From positions 102,161,897 through 102,221,896 of the forward strand of contig NC_081407.1 in the NCBI RefSeq assembly GCF_030272615.1: a stretch of DNA of 60,000 nt. The letters run 5' to 3'. Every line of letters starts with the position of its first letter. Within the stretch, counting starts at the first letter, position 1. The translations under genes and the position numbers were made by a program. Below are positions 21,753 through 33,460 of this stretch, one piece after another. The DNA is from Cryptomeria japonica. Lineage: Eukaryota; Streptophyta; Pinopsida; Cupressales; Cupressaceae. The notes beneath the pieces are model-generated. The model saw only the letters and a list, made by a program, of their open reading frames with translations, was not told the origin of the DNA and made no database searches.

Positions 21753-23398
21753 TGTACGCACTTTCTAGGGTGGTACAATTTCACACCTAGTTTAGCACCC
21801 CCCTTGGCGCATTTTACATTTTGCATTCCATTTCCCCTTTAGCACTTAATTAATGAAATTAATTAGGTCTAAGGTTCTATTTCATCATCTTCCACATCAT
21901 AAAGTTGGGCCCTTTCATTAAAGTGTGCCCTTTTCATTTTATTCCTCCAATACATCATTCAATCAAAAACCCTAATTAAGTCCTATTTTGAACTTGGGGG
22001 CTTGATTTCGGGGGTCAAAACATCTCGAAATCACCTGTAACTTTGGGATTCTCTCTAAAATCATCATATTTGACGGCCCTGAAAATTTGGTGAAAAGTTG
22101 TTGGGACCGTGGCGCCCAGAGTGCACATGGTCCCGGACATTTTTCCCAAAATTTTAGGAGCACGATCCAATCATAAAATAAAGCTTAACCCCAAGAAATT
22201 GGCAGGAGATTCAATCTCTAGGTCGGCCAAAAGTTGAAATTACGACCTAGGGTTTCATATATAAGAGCTCTCTTTCTTCATTTGAAGGGATCCGGATTTT
22301 TGGTTTTAGGACCTGATATGCAGCGAAAGAGCAGATCTTTGAAGACTTTAAACAACATTCAACATCCATCCATCAAGCATTCATCAATTTCATTCATCTA
22401 TTTAGGGCTTTGAAGACATTGAAGAGCAATAGGAGATTATCGACTGAAGATTGGCTTGTACCCCTCCCTTGGGGTTGGGTATGATTTCATGTTGTTTTCA
22501 TGTCTTTTGCATAAGCCTCATTATATCATTTGTATTCATGCTTTAGATCACTTTGCATCTTGATTTGGAACATTTACATTATCATTTACAAGCAATTAGG
22601 GTTTACTTTCTAGGTTGCTCTAGTTTGCTTACTTGCATTTTAGGATCTTGCACACACACAAGGTCTGCACACACATTACTTTTACAATACAACTTGGCTA
22701 TTCATGGAGGTGGAAATCACCAAAGCGGGGGTTTGACTAAGGCAAAACCCTATATAGCCGCCCACCATACCTTTTCAGATATAAGTGCAGGTTTCGGGAT
22801 TTGGACGACGCCGCAAGTTGCAGATCCGACGGAAGCAAGCCGAGACAGAACTCCACACCAAGTTTCAGAGCAAAAGACCAGGACAGGGGCGTGGGGCGCC
22901 CTGGTCCTGCCAGGACAGGGGCACTGGGTGCCCTGGTCCCTAGGATAGAGGCCCTGGGCGCCCTGGTCCTTCTGTCAGACAGCAATTTTCAACATTTCCG
23001 ACAGCTTTCTAGGTTGTAAAACAGTAGTTTCAGGAGCAGTATCAGGACAGTGGTGCCCACGCCCCCGTCCCAAATATTTTCACTCAGATTTTGACTCCGG
23101 GTATGCATCTGTATTCTTGTCTTGCCCTTGTGTTTACAACTTTTCATTGTTTAATCTCAATTCTGCAATCTTGTTATTAGTTCATACTTGCACTTTGGGG
23201 TTAGGAATTGAGTTTGCATCATTTTATCTTTCAATTACAACAAAGGAATAGAAATCCTAATAGGTAGCCTATGGCTCTCTCTTCCAAAAAAAGAAGTAGC
23301 CAATTGTGTGATACCTTTAGGCTCTTTCGTATTCCACAATGTGTGTCAAAAGGTAGGATTAGGGCATGTTAACCTAGTCTCGCTTTTTCCCTTACACA
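21753..23398 (+). mobile_element. Probable solo LTR, gypsy type
   Basis: Starts tgtacgcactttctaggg and ends near tcccttacaca. It has the parts of an LTR: a TATA box with agctctct downstream (22257), a long U5-like tail, and no coding domain. No primer-binding site follows, so it is likely solo. I could not find matching 5-bp flanks, so the ends are approximate. The open frame at 22553-22948 has no recognisable domain. Confidence 0.55.
22257..22264 (+). promoter_or_regulatory. TATA box in the solo LTR
   Basis: tatataag followed by agctctctttcttc, the same arrangement as in the other gypsy LTRs of the window. Confidence 0.5.
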
Positions 23399-24436
23399 TT
23401 TACATGTGCAATTATTTTTTAACATTGTATATATTGTCTTGGATGTGCACATACTTTATATATATGGATAGTTGCATAATAGGATTAGATCATATATATT
23501 TTGTGCATACTTTATATATTTTCTATACATTAGATATTATGTGGAGTTCATCATGTTACCATCCAGATATATATGGATTATATATTATATGGATTATGGA
23601 CTTGGAATTTTATTTATGGAACTTGTGCTTAAATAACTTTATATGGATTATGTGGACTTGAAATTTTATTTATGGAATTTTATTTAAATAACTTGTGATT
23701 AGATAAACTAAAGGTGTACATCATGAACTAACAATGATGATAAGACCAAAGTATCAAAAGACATCTTATAATTATAACATATTCTAAATTAAAAAGTATT
23801 AATCATCATAGATCAGCAAAATATATAATTAAATATATAATTACCATTACACTAATAATGATGATAAGAGAAAAGTATCAAAATAAATATATTGAATAGA
23901 ACTTGATTAAAACATAATTATCTCATTCATAAATTTGACCAATAGTCTCTCATTTATGTATATTACACAAAGTGTAATCAAGAAGACCTCTCTAAAATAA
24001 AATAAAATAGTCTATTTAAATGATAATAATAAGGATTTATATCTCTCAAAATACAACGTAAAGTATGCACAAACAATAGTAGTAATTGAGGCCAAGTCTA
24101 CTTTGAGAGACCTAGAAAAAAAAAATGCATATGATTAGTTTTTATAATGAGGATGCATTGAATTTAAAATACAACATAATCATACATCATGACTCTTCAA
24201 AGGGATTTGCCTTAAGGGTACAAAAAATTAACTTATTTGTAATTATTCAAAATAAAATATAAAGTATGCACAAATAACTTGGTTTTTATTGATGCCTTCT
24301 ACTTATGGTAGACCTGAAACAAAATTACTAGATTAGATTTTATAATGATGCATGATTTAAAATGCTATATAAAATATACATCACGACTTTTAAAAGGGAG
24401 GTGGATTAAGGGTTGAAATTATAACTTACTTGATAT
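23399..24436. other. AT-rich interval with a degenerate duplication of about 190 bp
   Basis: No gene seen. 24055-24240 and 24245-24430 resemble each other (aaagtatgcacaaa, ttataatgatgcat, catgactcttcaaaggg / cacgacttttaaaaggg). It lies just past the 3' end of the transposase-like gene. Confidence 0.45.
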
Positions 24437-26275
24437 TCATTCTGTTATACCATCTGCGTCCTCTCTCTTTTGCAAAGCATCTATAATTGTCTTGTGCTCT
24501 TCCATAGAGAGAGTCCATAATTGTTTATTAGTAGGTCTGCCATGATATCTATCCAGTTTTATATTATTTGCCACTACCAAATACGAGTAATGTATAATCT
24601 TCTTCTCTAATTCATAATATTCAAATGCGGGCAATCCATTCTTTCTTGTTAGATATTTGCGTAGCCAAGTGTCAACAACAACCACAGATACTGTTGGAAG
24701 GTCATAACCATCATCATCTACTCGAGGAGTGGTTAGCTTATGTTTTGGCTCTACACATAGAGCTAACCAATACTCTGTCCCCTCTTCATTGTCCCCTGGT
24801 GCAATAACAACATAGCCATGTCCTGTGCACAAAACAATTTTATTTTAATATTTAATGAGAAATAAAAACAAAAATATACACTACAAGATTTCATACATAT
24901 GTAGTATTTAATAAATCAAAATAAATTTCAAAAATAATTTTACCTTGTTGTATAAGATCTGAAATGCGATCATAGTCATTTGATGCAAACATCTGAACCA
25001 TATCTTCATTAGTTCTTTCATGCGGATAATTTGTGTCTATGGGTGTCAATGATCTTTGTTGCCATTCTTCAACCCATTCTTTATTCTCACAAAATTCCCA
25101 ATCTCTGGAAACACAAAACTAACAAAAGCAAGCAAGCTCCCTTGTGAATATAGTCCATGTGTTTGAATTAGAACTCTTAAACGAATGCCATTTAGTTGAT
25201 CTAATGATGGTATTACAATAATGTCGAATAGGAATACTATCTTCCTCTACCAACTAGAAGAAACGTCGAATTACAAAGTTCTCATTTGATCCTTTTGACA
25301 ACTTTGAATTGCACCAATCTACAATTGCACGAGCATCTCTGAATTTCACTTCTCTTTGAATTTCAATTGTTCTCTATCAAGAGCTCCTTTTACATAGGGA
25401 CTAGCTCGATCATGTTCCCCCTTACCATGTCCCGCTTCAAAAAACCTCCATAAATGTTGGACATTGGTTTTCTAGTGAACTTTGCATAGCCAATAAAACA
25501 TTCTTGCATTTTTGAATTGTCCAGTGCAGTTATCTAACCATATCATATGTTTTTTCATGTCAAATTATCTTTCCTTAAAATTATCATGAAATACCTCGAA
25601 GCAATGTTGAACAAACTTTGATCAGAGTAATCAATTATCACTAACATAGAAATGGTACTCCCTCAAAAAAATTTTGTTATCTTCTAGACTGTCATGGTCA
25701 TGTCTATATATAATGTGCACAAATATGGCCACTTGCACTGAGTTGTAGTATTGTGGTTGACTTTCCTCTTGTGGTTTTAGAGTATAATTTTCTGCAAAAT
25801 CCACAACTAATACTATTGTTCCAACTAGAAATGTGATATTGCATTTGCAAAACTATCCATCAAGCCATTGGGCATGTTGGGAATGTTTCACATATTTTGG
25901 AACAATATTAATTTTAAACTCACTGATAAATGCATTCACACTATTATGTTCTGTAATCAATTCTAAACGTTTCCCCATCTTTCCATCCTTTAGAGGGTAT
26001 TCTATATTTTTAAATCTCCTAACATCAACCTTTTTTTGTCCAAACTCAGATGAAACATGTTCATGGAAACATTCACCTATCAAAGAATAGTCCGCACATA
26101 AATTGCAAAGGCCATAAATGCATGAACTTGAAAGAAATAATTTCTCATTAGGTGGTTTACAAAATAAACTTGCAATAAAATCTTTTATAGTTTCAGGTGG
26201 AACATAAACACCACAATCCTGCACAAGATCATTACCATGCAACATACAATGTATATCTCGAAAAACATAGTAATA
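24437..26275 (-). pseudogene. Transposase-like gene, 3' part, split by element 2
   Basis: Continues in frame from 40793 across the insertion: the TSD-containing codons join to ...FRYYYYVFRDIHCMLHGND. Conserved-looking blocks are DCGVYVPPETIKDF, a Cys-rich segment (CIYGLCNLC), MIWLDNCTGQFKNARMFYWL near 25560 and FFEAGHGKGEHD near 25440. The last two are consistent with an RNase H-fold DDE transposase (D-N-C...QFKN). An intron (24823-24943) precedes the last exon (GHGYVVIAPGDNEEG to the stop at 24437). Several stops interrupt the middle. I do not recognise the superfamily with certainty. Confidence 0.55.
24823..24943 (-). other. Predicted 121-bp intron of the transposase-like gene
   Basis: Minus-strand donor caacaag|gtaaaa and acceptor ttgtgcacag|ga. 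Splicing joins ...DLIQQ-G-HGYVV in one frame. Confidence 0.6.
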
Positions 26276-26280
26276 GTAAA
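26276..26280. repeat. Target-site duplication of element 2, left copy
   Basis: gtaaa, against gtaac at 40788-40792: four of five bases agree. The host reading frame runs across both flanks, which confirms them. Confidence 0.7.
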
Positions 26281-27822
26281 TGATGCCCTGCAAAATGGCA
26301 CAAGGTTAGCCTATGATCAAAGAACACAAAACACACAAAACATTAGTGTTAATCAATCTAAAACTAAACTATGAAGGCATACCAAAAGAGACACAAAAGA
26401 CATGCTAATTTATCTAATAAACAAAACACAGATTATGAGGCATCTCTAACTGCCTCTTAGCATGGCTTTAGCTTCTTCTCCCTTGTTCCTCTCCTCTCCA
26501 AGTTCCAAAATAGTGTAGCTCTCAGTAGCTTTTTGCACTATGGATGCTTATGGAGGATTGAGATTGTAGTATAGCTCTAAATGTGAAACAAAAAGCTAAT
26601 ACTAATGCTAAAATGATGTATTTTAACCAAAATGATAAGATGTTAGATTGCTTATGCTAAATGCTCTCTAAAAATGTCTATAGCCTAGATGCATACAAGT
26701 TTTCAGGATCTGGATTATGAAGGAATGGGCTCTATTTATAGGAAAAATGGAGCAATGGATGGCTAGGATTGAAAGGTTTAATCAAGGGCCAAGCTTGAAA
26801 GTTGGGGATCCATGTGCACAATTTGCACCAATGAAATGGTGACAAGTGTCAACATAAGATTGGGTTGAGAGAAGAGGTTGGAGGCATTAAATGCCTGAGG
26901 AGACCTCATGGTTATCTAGAAGGTAAGGGTCAAGCCTAAATTAGGATTACCCACTGGATTAGGAGTTAATGCAAGGATAAACCTTTGTGCAAATGATTAA
27001 GAGATAATCATGGTCAAAGCATTAAAGGCTTGATGAGACCCTTGGGTTGGGTAGAGGTTGAGTCAAAACAAATGTTTTAACCATGTAGGAGGGTTTGGGT
27101 TAACCATTAATGGTTTTTGAAGACTTTGTGGATTAAGTGGTTGAAGGTTGAAAGCCTTCAATGGTTATCAAAGACTTTGAGCCATTTAGTGGTTGAAGGT
27201 TGGAAGCTTTTAATGGTTATCAAAGACTTTTAGGCATTTAGTGGTTGAAGGTTAGAAGCTTTCAAAGGTTATCCAAGACTTTGAGACATTTAGTGGTTGA
27301 AGGTTGAAAGCCTTTAATGGTTATCAAAGACTTTTAGGCTTTGAGAAGTGACTCCATTTTGTTTAGGAATGTGACAATAATTAGGTGATGGATTAGACTA
27401 ATTAGGAAGGGGTTAGAAGAATCTAGAAGGGGATTAGATTTTGCAAGTGGATTTGGTGGGTCAGGGAAAATAGTATTTTATTTAAAATAAAAATTCATTT
27501 ATTTCAAAAATGTGTGCAAGTTGCATTTGTAGGAAAATGCAAGTGGGGTGGGGATAATGATTTAAATAAATGTTTTATTTAATTTATTTAAAAGAGGAAA
27601 AGGGAATTTTAATTAAATAAATAGATTTTATTTATTTAATTGAATGGAATTTGATTTAATGAATTAATTAAAATAAATTAAATAATTTATTTAATTAATA
27701 GAACAATGTTTGGGGATGAATTAATTAAATATTAATTTAATTAATTGATGGCTAGTGGATTTTTAATCAAATAAATATGAAATATTCATTTAATTAAGCT
27801 GGACAGATTTATGTGACTACAT
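26281..27822 (-). repeat. 3' LTR of element 2
   Basis: 1542 bp; the minus strand starts tgtagtcacataaatctg and ends gggcatca. The TATA box is at 26731-26740 (minus). The centre agrees closely with the 5' LTR, but the U5 end (26300-26460) and the outer U3 differ strongly from it. Confidence 0.88.
27120..27350 (-). repeat. Tandem repeats of about 58 bp inside the 3' LTR
   Basis: Four copies of the unit ggttgaaggttgaaagcctt...atcaaagactttgag. The 5' LTR holds three (about 39700-39860). Element 1 LTRs hold reversed relatives, so copy number changes within this LTR family. Confidence 0.8.
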
Positions 27823-27837
27823 TTGCCCCTCTTTGAG
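27823..27837 (-). other. Polypurine tract of element 2
   Basis: The minus strand reads caaagaggggcaaa immediately before the LTR start tgtag, matching the tract of element 1. Confidence 0.75.
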
Positions 27838-30288
27838 ACGGTGCAGTTTATCGCATTGTTTCAAAGAAAGAAAAACTAGGTGTGAAGAAATGCCCCATAA
27901 AATGTAAATTTAATGGGTGGTATGCCCCCTCGAGAGATGGGCCGAAAAATTTCAAAAAAATCGGGCGATCTCTCGAAAAAGAATGAGAAGTGGAGGGGAG
28001 GTAGAATAGAAGAAATTAGCAACAACAGTGAAAGAATGGAAGAAAAATAGAGTGAATACGGAGAAACAACAAGCCAGCGAGTACCCTGAGGTCATGCAAG
28101 AGATACATAGCAGATGTAGTGTGGGGTTTGGATTGATGCTATACAATTGATCAAAATTGGTTGAACAATCTGGTGCAATCGGTTTAATTGCCCCGGTCAA
28201 GTCAAAGCATGACAGTTGATGCCAGTTGTTTGCTTGGACAAGATAAAGTCTGAGTAAGTGAATCAAAGTGACCTGATGAGACTTAGGCAATTGATGCAAT
28301 TGCCCGATGAAGTCAAGGTATATGAAGCAAAATACTCGTTGAGACGTAGACAATTGATGTAATTGTCCGATGTGATTGTGTTTGATTGGTTGATCAATTG
28401 ATAGTGTGTGCGTGTGATGGATGGTTGTGGGGAATCATGGCAGCCCCGTTGAGACTAGGTCATTATGATAAATGCCTGATGTAGTCTAGGATTACCATAA
28501 TCGATTACCTGTTGAGACCTGAAGATACTTGATTAGAGTATCTGCTGATAGTCTAGGTGTGCGTGAGTCGATGTATCTGTGCAGACAGAGTAACTTGCTT
28601 GGCTTATTGGGTGACTTAGCATAGGAAACACAATCCCTCCTATTTAGAGATGGATGGTGATGAACGTGGCTTGATTGGGTTGATTGAGAAATGATGTAGG
28701 GTATGTGATGGTGATTATCGAGATGGGGAGGGTGGGGGGGTTCAATGTTAGATAGAAGAAATGGAGGACCTATTACATTCCTATGGAAGAAGAGGAAAAT
28801 AGAGTATGCATTATTATGACTATGTATGCATGATATGTAGCTATTATGAATATATTGATGGGTGGAATGCAACAAAATGCAATATATACAGATGAGATGA
28901 GATGACGATCCATAGTGCTCGATTTTCATCATTGAGCTTTAAAATGTTGGAAGAGAATACAAGCATCTTGACATAATGATTCAAGATGACCTGATTATTC
29001 CTTTCATGGATTTTATATAGCAAGTTAATACAAGCAACTTGATATAATGGATCAAGTTGACCAGAGTATTGCTTGCGGAACAGACAAGGATTATCTCCTT
29101 TCGTGCATGACTTGGATCGTCCTCCTTGATCTTAGGCTGATCAGATCCTGAGACAAGTGCATACCATACTAAGAAATAAAACCTTTATCCATTTTGGATG
29201 AGGTAGGAGGAACCAAAGGAAGAGCATTGCACCTGCAAACAAACAATATATACATAAAGAATAAAGAATAAAGAATAAGGATCCTTGGTAATGGTTCATG
29301 CCCATATGGTCGAGGTATACGCTATAGTCAGCAAGCCGTAATGATCTATGATTGCATTTTGCATAAGATCACGTAGCTTGGTGAACTTCCCACGTAGACA
29401 CCATTAGTACATGCCCCAGAACTTCATCGGAACTAATGCACAAACGATACAAAACAATGCTGAAAGATCCCGATACAGATAAACAAACGATTGTACTCAC
29501 AAATCAACCAAGTATTTGATAGCCTAACAGAATTTTCTTGTCAAAGAAAATGTCATCTTGTCTTTGTTTTGGTAAGGAAGGATGCATCCTTGTTTTAAAG
29601 ACAGTTTGGATTTGTTGATGTCGATTGTTTTGGTTTGATTGGTAAATGGTCATTGTGTGAGTAGTTTGTCAATGCTTGTTTTTTGGTATCTGCATGGATG
29701 GGTATGTACAAGGTGTTGTCATGTTTTTGTGTGATTTTTCAATGGTTTTGTCGATGTTTTTTTGGATTTTGAATTGTTTTGAATGTTTTTGGTATTTTTG
29801 TGTTGTTTTGAATGTTTTTGGTATTTTGTTGAGACATTTTCCAATGTTTTTGGTATTTTTGATGATTGCCTGAATGAAGAGCGTAATGACACATAAGACA
29901 ATGTAGAATCCACTTCCATCAATAGGTTAAGGGTATTGCCCCTAGTTTTTAGACCTGACTATGAAAAGGTGGGATGCTAGACGCATGGAGTACTTTCTTA
30001 ATTGCAGATCAAATAACAAGCCATGGTTTGGATGGATGGATGTATGTATGAAGTAGATGTGATCACAATGAGCCTGAAAGATACTGGAGCCATTTCCTTT
30101 ATGAGTGGCACCTGTTTGCCAGGTTTTCACCATCGTACTTACCCAAGGTGCCACCGGAGTGGTTGTTCACCGTTTGGATGCATGATTTTTCTTTACTTTT
30201 TTTGAATGTTTTTGTATTTTCTTTAGGACATTTTCTGAATGTTTTTGATATTTTCTAATATGTAGGGGAGCCTGATGCTCTGTATACC
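27838..30288 (-). other. Region between integrase and 3' LTR of element 2
   Basis: No supported gene. It contains degenerate repeats at 28190-28530 (gttgagac...caattgatg...aattgcccgatg), a pair at 28945-29070 (aatacaagca(t/a)cttga), and Phe/Leu-codon-like T-rich repeats of gaatgtttttggtatttt at 29745-29870 and 30200-30262. Open frames at 27952-28353 and 28492-28932 have no recognisable domain. Confidence 0.5.
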
Positions 30289-31683
30289 TTAGGTATAAAA
30301 CCGTTTGAGGTGCATGCTATTGATTGGATCTGCAAGCGGTTCTCCATCTGATGTAGCCAACTGATATGCCCCGGACCCGAACACAGCAGTGACAACATAT
30401 GGGCCCAGCCAGTTTGATTCAAACTTGCCCTGATGTTCTCGGTTTGGTTGGTTGCGAGGATTCTCTCGTAGAACAAGATCACCTACCTCAAACGTACGAG
30501 GTCTAACTCGGTGATTGTAGCTTCTACTCATGCACTGCTGATAGGCTTTGAGGTGATTGTATGCAGCTTGTCGTTTCTCATCAAGTAACTCTAAGTCCTG
30601 AAGACGTGAGACTCTGTAAGCTTCATCATCAATGAGATTATGCAAGGAAACCTGTAATGATGGTATCTCAACCTCAATAGGTAAGATAGCTTCTGCACCA
30701 TAGACCAATGAATAAGGAGTTGCACCTGTAGGGGTTCGAATGCCAGTTCGATATGCCCATAATGTTGGATTCAATTGAACATGCCAATCATGACCGGCAT
30801 CATTGACTGTCTTCTTTAGGATTCTCAATATGTTTTTATTGGATGCTTCGGCCTGACCATTGCCTTGTGGGTAATAGGGGGTGGAAAAGTGGTGTTGGAT
30901 ATGAAATTTCTCACAAAGTTCACGGACATCCTGATTTTTGAAAGGAAGACCATTATCTATGATGATGGACATGGGCACACCATACCGGCAGATGATGTAG
31001 TTGAGGATGAATGAGGCGATCTGCTTGCCGGTGACTTGGGTAAGTGTAACAGCTTCGATCCACTTTGTGAAATATTCGGTGGCGGTAATAATGAATTTAT
31101 GGCCGTTAGATGAAGATGGATGAATTTTACCCACAAGGTCAAGGCCCCATTGACAGAAAGGCCACGGTGTTGTGATTGGTTGCAGTTCTTGAGCTGGTGC
31201 ATGTATTAGGTCGCCATGAACTTGACATTTCTTGCATTTTCTGACAAAGTAGTAGGAATCCTTTTCCATAGATGGCCAATAATATCCAGCTCGCAGGAGT
31301 TTCTTGGCGAGTGATGGACCACTTGAATGAGTCCCACAAATTCCTTCATGTACCTCTTCCAAAGCCTTTGTTATCTCACCTTGTTCCAGACATCGAAGGA
31401 GAGTACCATCAAGACCGCATCGGTATAGGGTTTCGGCAATAATGGTATATCGAGCAGTTTGGTGAATGAAGGTTTTACGTTGGTTATTTGATTGGTTGGG
31501 AAGAAGGGTGTGATAGCGGAGATAGGTGTAGAACTCACCGTACCATGGGGATTCAGGACCGAGAAGGCGACATATCATTTCAGATTCAGGGATATCATAA
31601 GCGGGGATCCAAAGCTGTTCTACCAAGAACTCGTAGCATGTTGAATTTTGTGGAAGATCTAGGAGAGATGCGATAGTAGCCAT
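30289..31683 (-). CDS. Integrase of element 2, open over 464 codons
   Basis: From the ATG at 31683 (an internal Met after the second RNase H) to a TAA at 30289. Domains: a linker (1-95), an HHCC zinc site (HEGICGTH ... CKKCQVHG, about 112-160), a DDE core with WGLDLVGKIHP (about 178), IIDNGLPFKNQDVRELC (about 238) and PQGNGQAEASN (Glu about 280), then a C-terminal DNA-binding part ending LKRFYT. All catalytic positions look present. In the living element it would be cut from a gag-pol polyprotein, so the start here is not a real initiation site. Its upstream part is in another frame because of an insertion near 31855. Confidence 0.85.
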   Translation of the reverse strand: MATIASLLDLPQNSTCYEFLVEQLWIPAYDIPESEMICRLLGPESPWYGEFYTYLRYHTLLPNQSNNQRKTFIHQTARYTIIAETLYRCGLDGTLLRCLEQGEITKALEEVHEGICGTHSSGPSLAKKLLRAGYYWPSMEKDSYYFVRKCKKCQVHGDLIHAPAQELQPITTPWPFCQWGLDLVGKIHPSSSNGHKFIITATEYFTKWIEAVTLTQVTGKQIASFILNYIICRYGVPMSIIIDNGLPFKNQDVRELCEKFHIQHHFSTPYYPQGNGQAEASNKNILRILKKTVNDAGHDWHVQLNPTLWAYRTGIRTPTGATPYSLVYGAEAILPIEVEIPSLQVSLHNLIDDEAYRVSRLQDLELLDEKRQAAYNHLKAYQQCMSRSYNHRVRPRTFEVGDLVLRENPRNQPNREHQGKFESNWLGPYVVTAVFGSGAYQLATSDGEPLADPINSMHLKRFYT

Positions 31684-32341
31684 AGCGTCAGCAGCTCGAT
31701 TCTGATCTCTTGGTATCTACTCAAAAGTGATAGTAGTAAATGATTCCTTTAGATTGTCCACCATTTGCTTGTATGGCATGAGTTTATCATCTTTGGTCTG
31801 ATATTCATCAGTTGCTTGTCGAATGACCAGTTGTGAGTCGCCATATACTTTATAGTTCTTGTAATTTCCATTGTACGGCTAACCTGAGTCCTGTGATCAA
31901 GGCCTCATACTCTGCTATGTTGTTTGTGCATGGAAATGTGAGCCTATAAGACTTCAGGATGCTGTCACCTTGGGGTGTGATAAACAGAATGCCTGCCCCC
32001 AAGCCATGCCTAGTGTATGAGCCATCAAAATATAGTTGCCATGGTTGTGCTGTTGTGATCATGAATATCTCTTCATCTGGAAAATTGGAAATAAGAGGAT
32101 GATCGCCTATGAGTGGTGCATTGGCCAACTGATCTGCAATAATCTGACCTTTGATAGCTTTACGGTCTACATACTCAATGTCAAATTCACTTAGAATCAT
32201 CACCCATTTGGCCAAGCGGCCTATCAATGCTTCTTTGCTGAGTAAATACTTGAGTGGATCAATCTTTGCAATGAGTTGTACTTTGTGTGTTAATAGATAG
32301 TGCCTCAGTTTAGTGGCTGCCAGGATTACTGCTAGGAAAGC
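31684..32341 (-). pseudogene. RNase H end and second RNase H of element 2, frameshifted
   Basis: In the reverse transcriptase frame from about 32341 to 31850: LAKWVMILSEFDIEYVDRKA, then the second RNase H (LYFDGSYTRHGLGAG, CTNNIAEYEALITGL). At about 31852-31856 an extra base (gaactataaagt against gagttaaaagt in element 1) shifts the frame; the next frame continues YKVYGDSQLV into integrase. A further TAG interrupts FEQIPR. A stop at 32339-32341 region separates it from reverse transcriptase. Confidence 0.8.
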
Positions 32342-33433
32342 TCACTCAATAGGTGTGTAATTGAGTTCATAGCCAACCAGTGTGCGAGAGATGTAGTATA
32401 CAGCACACTCTTTACCTTCTGCATTATGTTGTGCCAGTAGTACACCCAATGCTGTACTTGTTGCTGAGATATAAAGTAACAACGGTCTACTGGGATCTGG
32501 TGGTGTCAGCAATGGTGGATTCATGAGATAGTCTTTGAGTGCCTGAAATGCTTGTTGGCATTTGTCATCCCACTGAAAGCGGATGTTCTTGTGTAGCAGA
32601 TGTGTGAATGGGTGACACTTATCAGCCAACTGTGCAATGAATCTGCGGATGGATTGAAGCCGTCCTTGTAATGTCCTTAGCTGACTGATATTCCTTGGTG
32701 GTGGCATGTCCATTATTGCCTTAACCTTTGCTGGATCGACCTCAATACCTTTGCTTGAGACAATATATCCTAGAAGTTTCCCGGAGGTCACTCCAAAGAC
32801 ACATTTCTTTGGGTTGAGTCGAACATGGTATTGTTCCAGTCTATCAAAGATTTTATCTAAAATGTGAAGATGTCCTTCTCTAGTAAGTGATTTTGCTAGT
32901 AAATCATCCACATAATCTTCCATCATAGTATGCATCATGTCATGGAAGATGGTGGTCATTGCTCTTTGATAGGTCGCTCCTGCATTCTTTAGACCGAAGG
33001 GCATTACATTCCAGCAATATGTGCCCCATGGACATGTGAAGGTTGTCTTATGTTGATCCTCTGGTGCGATCTTTATTTGATTGTATCCTGAAAAGCCATC
33101 CATGAGTGAAAGCATGGCATGTCCTGCTGTCAAATCTACTGTGATGTCGATATTTGGTAGAGGGAAGTCATCCTTAGGACATGCCTTGTTCAGATCTCTG
33201 AAGTCAGTACAAATGCGGATGCCCCCTTTTGGTTTGCCGACTGGCACAATGTTGGAGATCCATTCTGCATAATCAATTGGTCTAATGAAACCAACATCCA
33301 GGAGTTTCTTGAGTTCTGTTTTGACTAGTATGGCAATCTGAGGATGCATCTTACAAAGCTTCTGCTTGACAGGTTTGGCTCCTTTTGCTACTGTGAGATG
33401 ATGCATAACTAAATCAGGATCAAGCCCAGGCAT
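32342..33433 (-). CDS. pol: Reverse transcriptase and RNase H of element 2, open over 363 codons
   Basis: Begins at MPGLDPDLVMHHL just after a TAG (a Gln codon in element 1 context). Palm and fingers are complete: RPIDYAEWISNIVPVGKP, DFPLPNIDITVDLTAGHA, GTYCWNVMPFGLKNAGATYQ and catalytic YVDD at 32903-32914. The thumb and connection lead into Ty3-type RNase H (PLLLYISATSTALGVLLAQ). It copies the genomic RNA to cDNA in the particle. The open frame ends at 32342 where element 1 has EKAC. Confidence 0.88.
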   Translation of the reverse strand: MPGLDPDLVMHHLTVAKGAKPVKQKLCKMHPQIAILVKTELKKLLDVGFIRPIDYAEWISNIVPVGKPKGGIRICTDFRDLNKACPKDDFPLPNIDITVDLTAGHAMLSLMDGFSGYNQIKIAPEDQHKTTFTCPWGTYCWNVMPFGLKNAGATYQRAMTTIFHDMMHTMMEDYVDDLLAKSLTREGHLHILDKIFDRLEQYHVRLNPKKCVFGVTSGKLLGYIVSSKGIEVDPAKVKAIMDMPPPRNISQLRTLQGRLQSIRRFIAQLADKCHPFTHLLHKNIRFQWDDKCQQAFQALKDYLMNPPLLTPPDPSRPLLLYISATSTALGVLLAQHNAEGKECAVYYISRTLVGYELNYTPIE

Positions 33434-33460
33434 GTCTGCATATGACCATGCAAAGTTGAT

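Noticed and set aside
22553-22985. Overlapping open frames on both strands
   Set aside because: They fall inside the probable solo LTR; no domain or codon signal.
27952-28932. Two minus-strand open frames of 133 and 146 codons after integrase of element 2
   Set aside because: No domain, His/Ser-rich low-complexity reading over degenerate repeats; no evidence of selection. An extra gene cannot be fully excluded.
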